From Streptomyces sp. NBC_01481 (GTDB lineage Bacteria > Actinomycetota > Actinomycetes > Streptomycetales > Streptomycetaceae), in contig NZ_JAPEPT010000002.1 in assembly GCF_026339995.1 (NCBI RefSeq), positions 917,001 through 981,000 of the forward strand: a stretch of DNA of 64,000 nt. Reading direction: 5' to 3'. The notes under the pieces were generated by a model. It was not told the DNA's origin. It searched no databases and worked only from the letters and a program-made list of their open reading frames with translations. The position numbers were made by a program, and so were the translations under genes. Below, one piece after another: positions 62,197 to 64,000 of the stretch (position 1 is the first letter of the stretch; each line of letters begins with the position of its first letter).

Positions 62197-63444
62197 TCAA
62201 GACCGCGCCGCGCCCGCCACGCGGCCCGGCGTCAGGGCCGTCAGGGCCCGCCGTGCCACCTCCCGGCCAATGGGAAGCGACGCCGTCGCCGCAGGGGACG
62301 GCGCGTTCAGCACATGCACCGTCCGCGGCGCCTCGCGGATCAGGAAGTCGTCCGCCAGCGTCCCGTCCCGCAGCACCGCCTGCGCCCGCACCCCCGCCGC
62401 GGCCGGCCGCAAGTCCGTCTCCGACACCGCCGGGAGCAGCCTGCGCACCGCCGTCGTAAAGGCACGCTTCGACAGTGAGCGGTGCAGTTCCCCCGCCCCG
62501 TACCGCCAGTGCCGCCGCGCTATCCGCCAGGATCCCGGCCAGCTCAGCGTCTCGGCGAGTTCCCTCGGGCGGACCGCCGACCAGCTGTAGCCCTCGCGGG
62601 CCAGCGCCGGGACCGCGTTCGGGCCGACATGGACCCCGCCGTCGATGCCTCGGGTCAGGTGGACGCCCAGGAAGGGGAAGGCCGGGTCGGGGACCGGATA
62701 CACCAGGCCCCGCACCAGCGAGGGGTCCGTCAGCTCGTAGTACTCACCCCGGAAGGGGACGATCCGCATCCCGGGATCGTCGCCAGCCAGCCGCGCCACC
62801 CGGTCGCAGTGCAGCCCCGCGCAGTTCACCAGCACCCGCGCCCTGACCACCGCCCCCGACGCCGTGCGCACCGCGACCCCCCAGCTCCGGCGGTCGATCG
62901 CGGCCACCTCCTCGCCGTAGCGGACGTCCGCGCCGGACGCGGCCCCCAGCTGCGCCGCCACCGCCCCGAAGTCGCACACCCCGGTCGTCCCGACATGGAT
63001 CGCCGCGAGCCCGCGCACCTCCGGCTCGTACTCCATGATCTGCGCGGGGCCCAGCTCCCGCACCGGAATGCCGTTCTCCCTGCCGCGCTGGACCAGTGCG
63101 TGCAGCCGCGGCAACTCGTCCTTGCCGGTGGCCACGATCAGCTTCCCGGTGACCTTGTGCGCGATGCCGTACTCCGCGCAGAACTTCACCATCTCGGCCG
63201 CGCCCCGCACCGCGAACCGCGCTTTCAGCGACCCCGGCCGGTAGTAGATCCCGCTGTGGATCACTCCGCTGTTCCGCCCGGTCTGGTGGCGGGCCGGGCC
63301 CGCCTCCTTCTCCAGGACGATCACCCGGGTGCCGGGAGCCGCGCGCGTGAGCGCATGCGCCGTCGACAGGCCGATGATCCCGCCGCCGATCACCAGCACG
63401 TCACAGTCGAAGTCGTGCACCGAGCCCTGCCCGGACGCTGTCAC
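62197..63444 (-). CDS. lhgO: L-2-hydroxyglutarate oxidase
   Basis: 415 residues from GTG at 63444, GGAGGTGA upstream. The FAD-binding dinucleotide fold DVLVIGGGIIGLSTAHALT is at the start. Family motifs GRNSGVIHSGIYY and HVGPNAVPAL follow. It oxidises L-2-hydroxyglutarate to 2-oxoglutarate, a metabolite repair or lysine-degradation step. A longer open frame upstream was rejected because it lacks family sequence. It stands after the MITE-like copy B. Confidence 0.9.
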   Translation of the reverse strand: MTASGQGSVHDFDCDVLVIGGGIIGLSTAHALTRAAPGTRVIVLEKEAGPARHQTGRNSGVIHSGIYYRPGSLKARFAVRGAAEMVKFCAEYGIAHKVTGKLIVATGKDELPRLHALVQRGRENGIPVRELGPAQIMEYEPEVRGLAAIHVGTTGVCDFGAVAAQLGAASGADVRYGEEVAAIDRRSWGVAVRTASGAVVRARVLVNCAGLHCDRVARLAGDDPGMRIVPFRGEYYELTDPSLVRGLVYPVPDPAFPFLGVHLTRGIDGGVHVGPNAVPALAREGYSWSAVRPRELAETLSWPGSWRIARRHWRYGAGELHRSLSKRAFTTAVRRLLPAVSETDLRPAAAGVRAQAVLRDGTLADDFLIREAPRTVHVLNAPSPAATASLPIGREVARRALTALTPGRVAGAARS

Positions 63445-63542
63445 CGCGTCACCTCCCACCCCGATAGTGCACTGGCCCACTGACAAGGCCGTTAAACCAG
63501 CTGAGCCAGGGTGTCTGCGCCTATGCCGGAGCCATGTGTCCC

Positions 63543-63761
63543 TAGGGGGTGTCTTTCGGATCTTGCCGGGCTCGCGTGCCCTGGCACGCACTCCCCCGTA
63601 GCCCTTCGGGCACGGGAGGTGCCCCCACGCTGCGTTGCGTCAGTCGCCGACGCTCCGCGTCGGCTCCCTCCTCCGCCTTGCAGCTGCACGCACCGCAGTG
63701 ACATCAGCCGCTCCGCGCCGGGCCGCTCACTGATCCGGCCTGATCCAAAAGACACCCCCTA
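63543..63761. mobile_element. MITE-like inverted-repeat element, copy B
   Basis: A 219-bp element with 20-bp terminal inverted repeats, tagggggtgtctttcggatc at the left and its complement at 63742-63761 (one mismatch). The inside is nearly identical to copy A (531-738) over about 100 bases. Terminal TA dinucleotides fit a TA-target transposase. No ORF of its own. The TAG stop of the next gene lies in its right end. Confidence 0.8.
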
Positions 63762-64000
63762 CGCCGGGGCCACCAGCAGCGGCCGGGCCCGCTCCCGCAG
63801 CTCCACCACCCGCGGCTCGTCGCCGTACGGCTCCAGGCGGTGCAGCAGATCCCGTACGTATTCGGTGGTCCGCGCCGAGGAGATCCGCCCCGCGACCTCC
63901 ACCGCGCGCGTGCCCGCCGCGCACGCCGCGTCCAGATTCCCCGACTCCAGTTCGGCGACGGCCGACACCACGAGGCGCAGCCCGTGCGAGCGCACGAATT
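63759..64000 (-). CDS. C-terminal part of a TPR-type regulator (partial)
   Basis: About 80 codons, running off the window edge. The helix pairs ([40 protein letters not shown]) are TPR-like and resemble the ends of streptomycete XRE/TPR sporulation-associated regulators. The TAG stop is supplied by the terminal TAG of the MITE-like copy B. Confidence 0.6.
   Translation of the reverse strand, partial: FVRSHGLRLVVSAVAELESGNLDAACAAGTRAVEVAGRISSARTTEYVRDLLHRLEPYGDEPRVVELRERARPLLVAPA

Overview
The window is a piece of a linear Streptomyces chromosome. It has very high GC, GTG/TTG starts and tightly overlapping stop/start codons. Landmark actinobacterial genes include lsr2, purSQL, purF-purM, a DUF3073 gene, valine dehydrogenase, bldC, hrpA, a c-di-AMP riboswitch in front of an M23 peptidase, PrsW and trmB. 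The order purSQL - purFM - vdh - bldC - hrpA matches, from memory, the conserved core of the S. coelicolor chromosome. Function calls rest on reading the translations and motifs; no database search was run.

Left part (1-16 kb). A drug-export type ABC operon with a partial sensor-kinase gene lies on the minus strand, with a short inverted-repeat element (MITE-like) between permease and kinase. Two tRNA-Gly genes and lsr2 follow, then the purine block purS-purQ-purL on the plus strand. A 32-codon ORF exactly fills the purQ-purL gap, overlapping both neighbours. Next come a MDMPI/SCP-type protein, a META-domain lipoprotein, purF, purM, DUF3073, valine dehydrogenase, a conserved hypothetical and bldC.

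Middle (16-37 kb). hrpA and a secreted LamG protein are flanked by tRNAs (Asp; Phe-Asp-Glu). A membrane metallophosphoesterase and a zincin-type metallopeptidase are divergent. The fluoride-channel gene crcB is followed by what looks like an internally deleted second crcB. A proline-rich lipoprotein, a DEAD-box helicase with a long RDDR/SGGFR-repeat tail, two large tandem secreted FG-GAP proteins plus a third gutted copy, and an amino-acid permease complete this stretch.

Island (37.4-43.9 kb). A 26-bp 3' fragment of tRNA-Lys(TTT) recurs 6.46 kb downstream (37414-37439 and 43871-43896). Just inside the tRNA end is the C-terminal remnant of a tyrosine integrase. The cargo is entirely cell-envelope/secreted: an SdrD-like protein, a Tat-exported DyP peroxidase, a beta-helix lipoprotein and a small lipoprotein. 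This is a fixed, integrase-dead integrated element that also separated tRNA-Lys from its probable original terminator.

Right part (44-64 kb). A stress/envelope accessory set follows: a DUF4394 protein, small membrane proteins, DUF2252, a MalT/LAL-like LuxR regulator, a large membrane protein, a phage-type amidase without signal peptide and a 2OG-Fe(II) oxygenase. Next are an ECF42-type sigma factor with its DGPF/YCII partner and probable autoregulated promoter, a LANTG sortase substrate, initiator tRNA-Met, a SpoIIE-type phosphatase, the c-di-AMP riboswitch with M23 peptidase, PrsW, trmB and lhgO. A second copy of the MITE-like element and the 3' end of a TPR-type regulator close the window.
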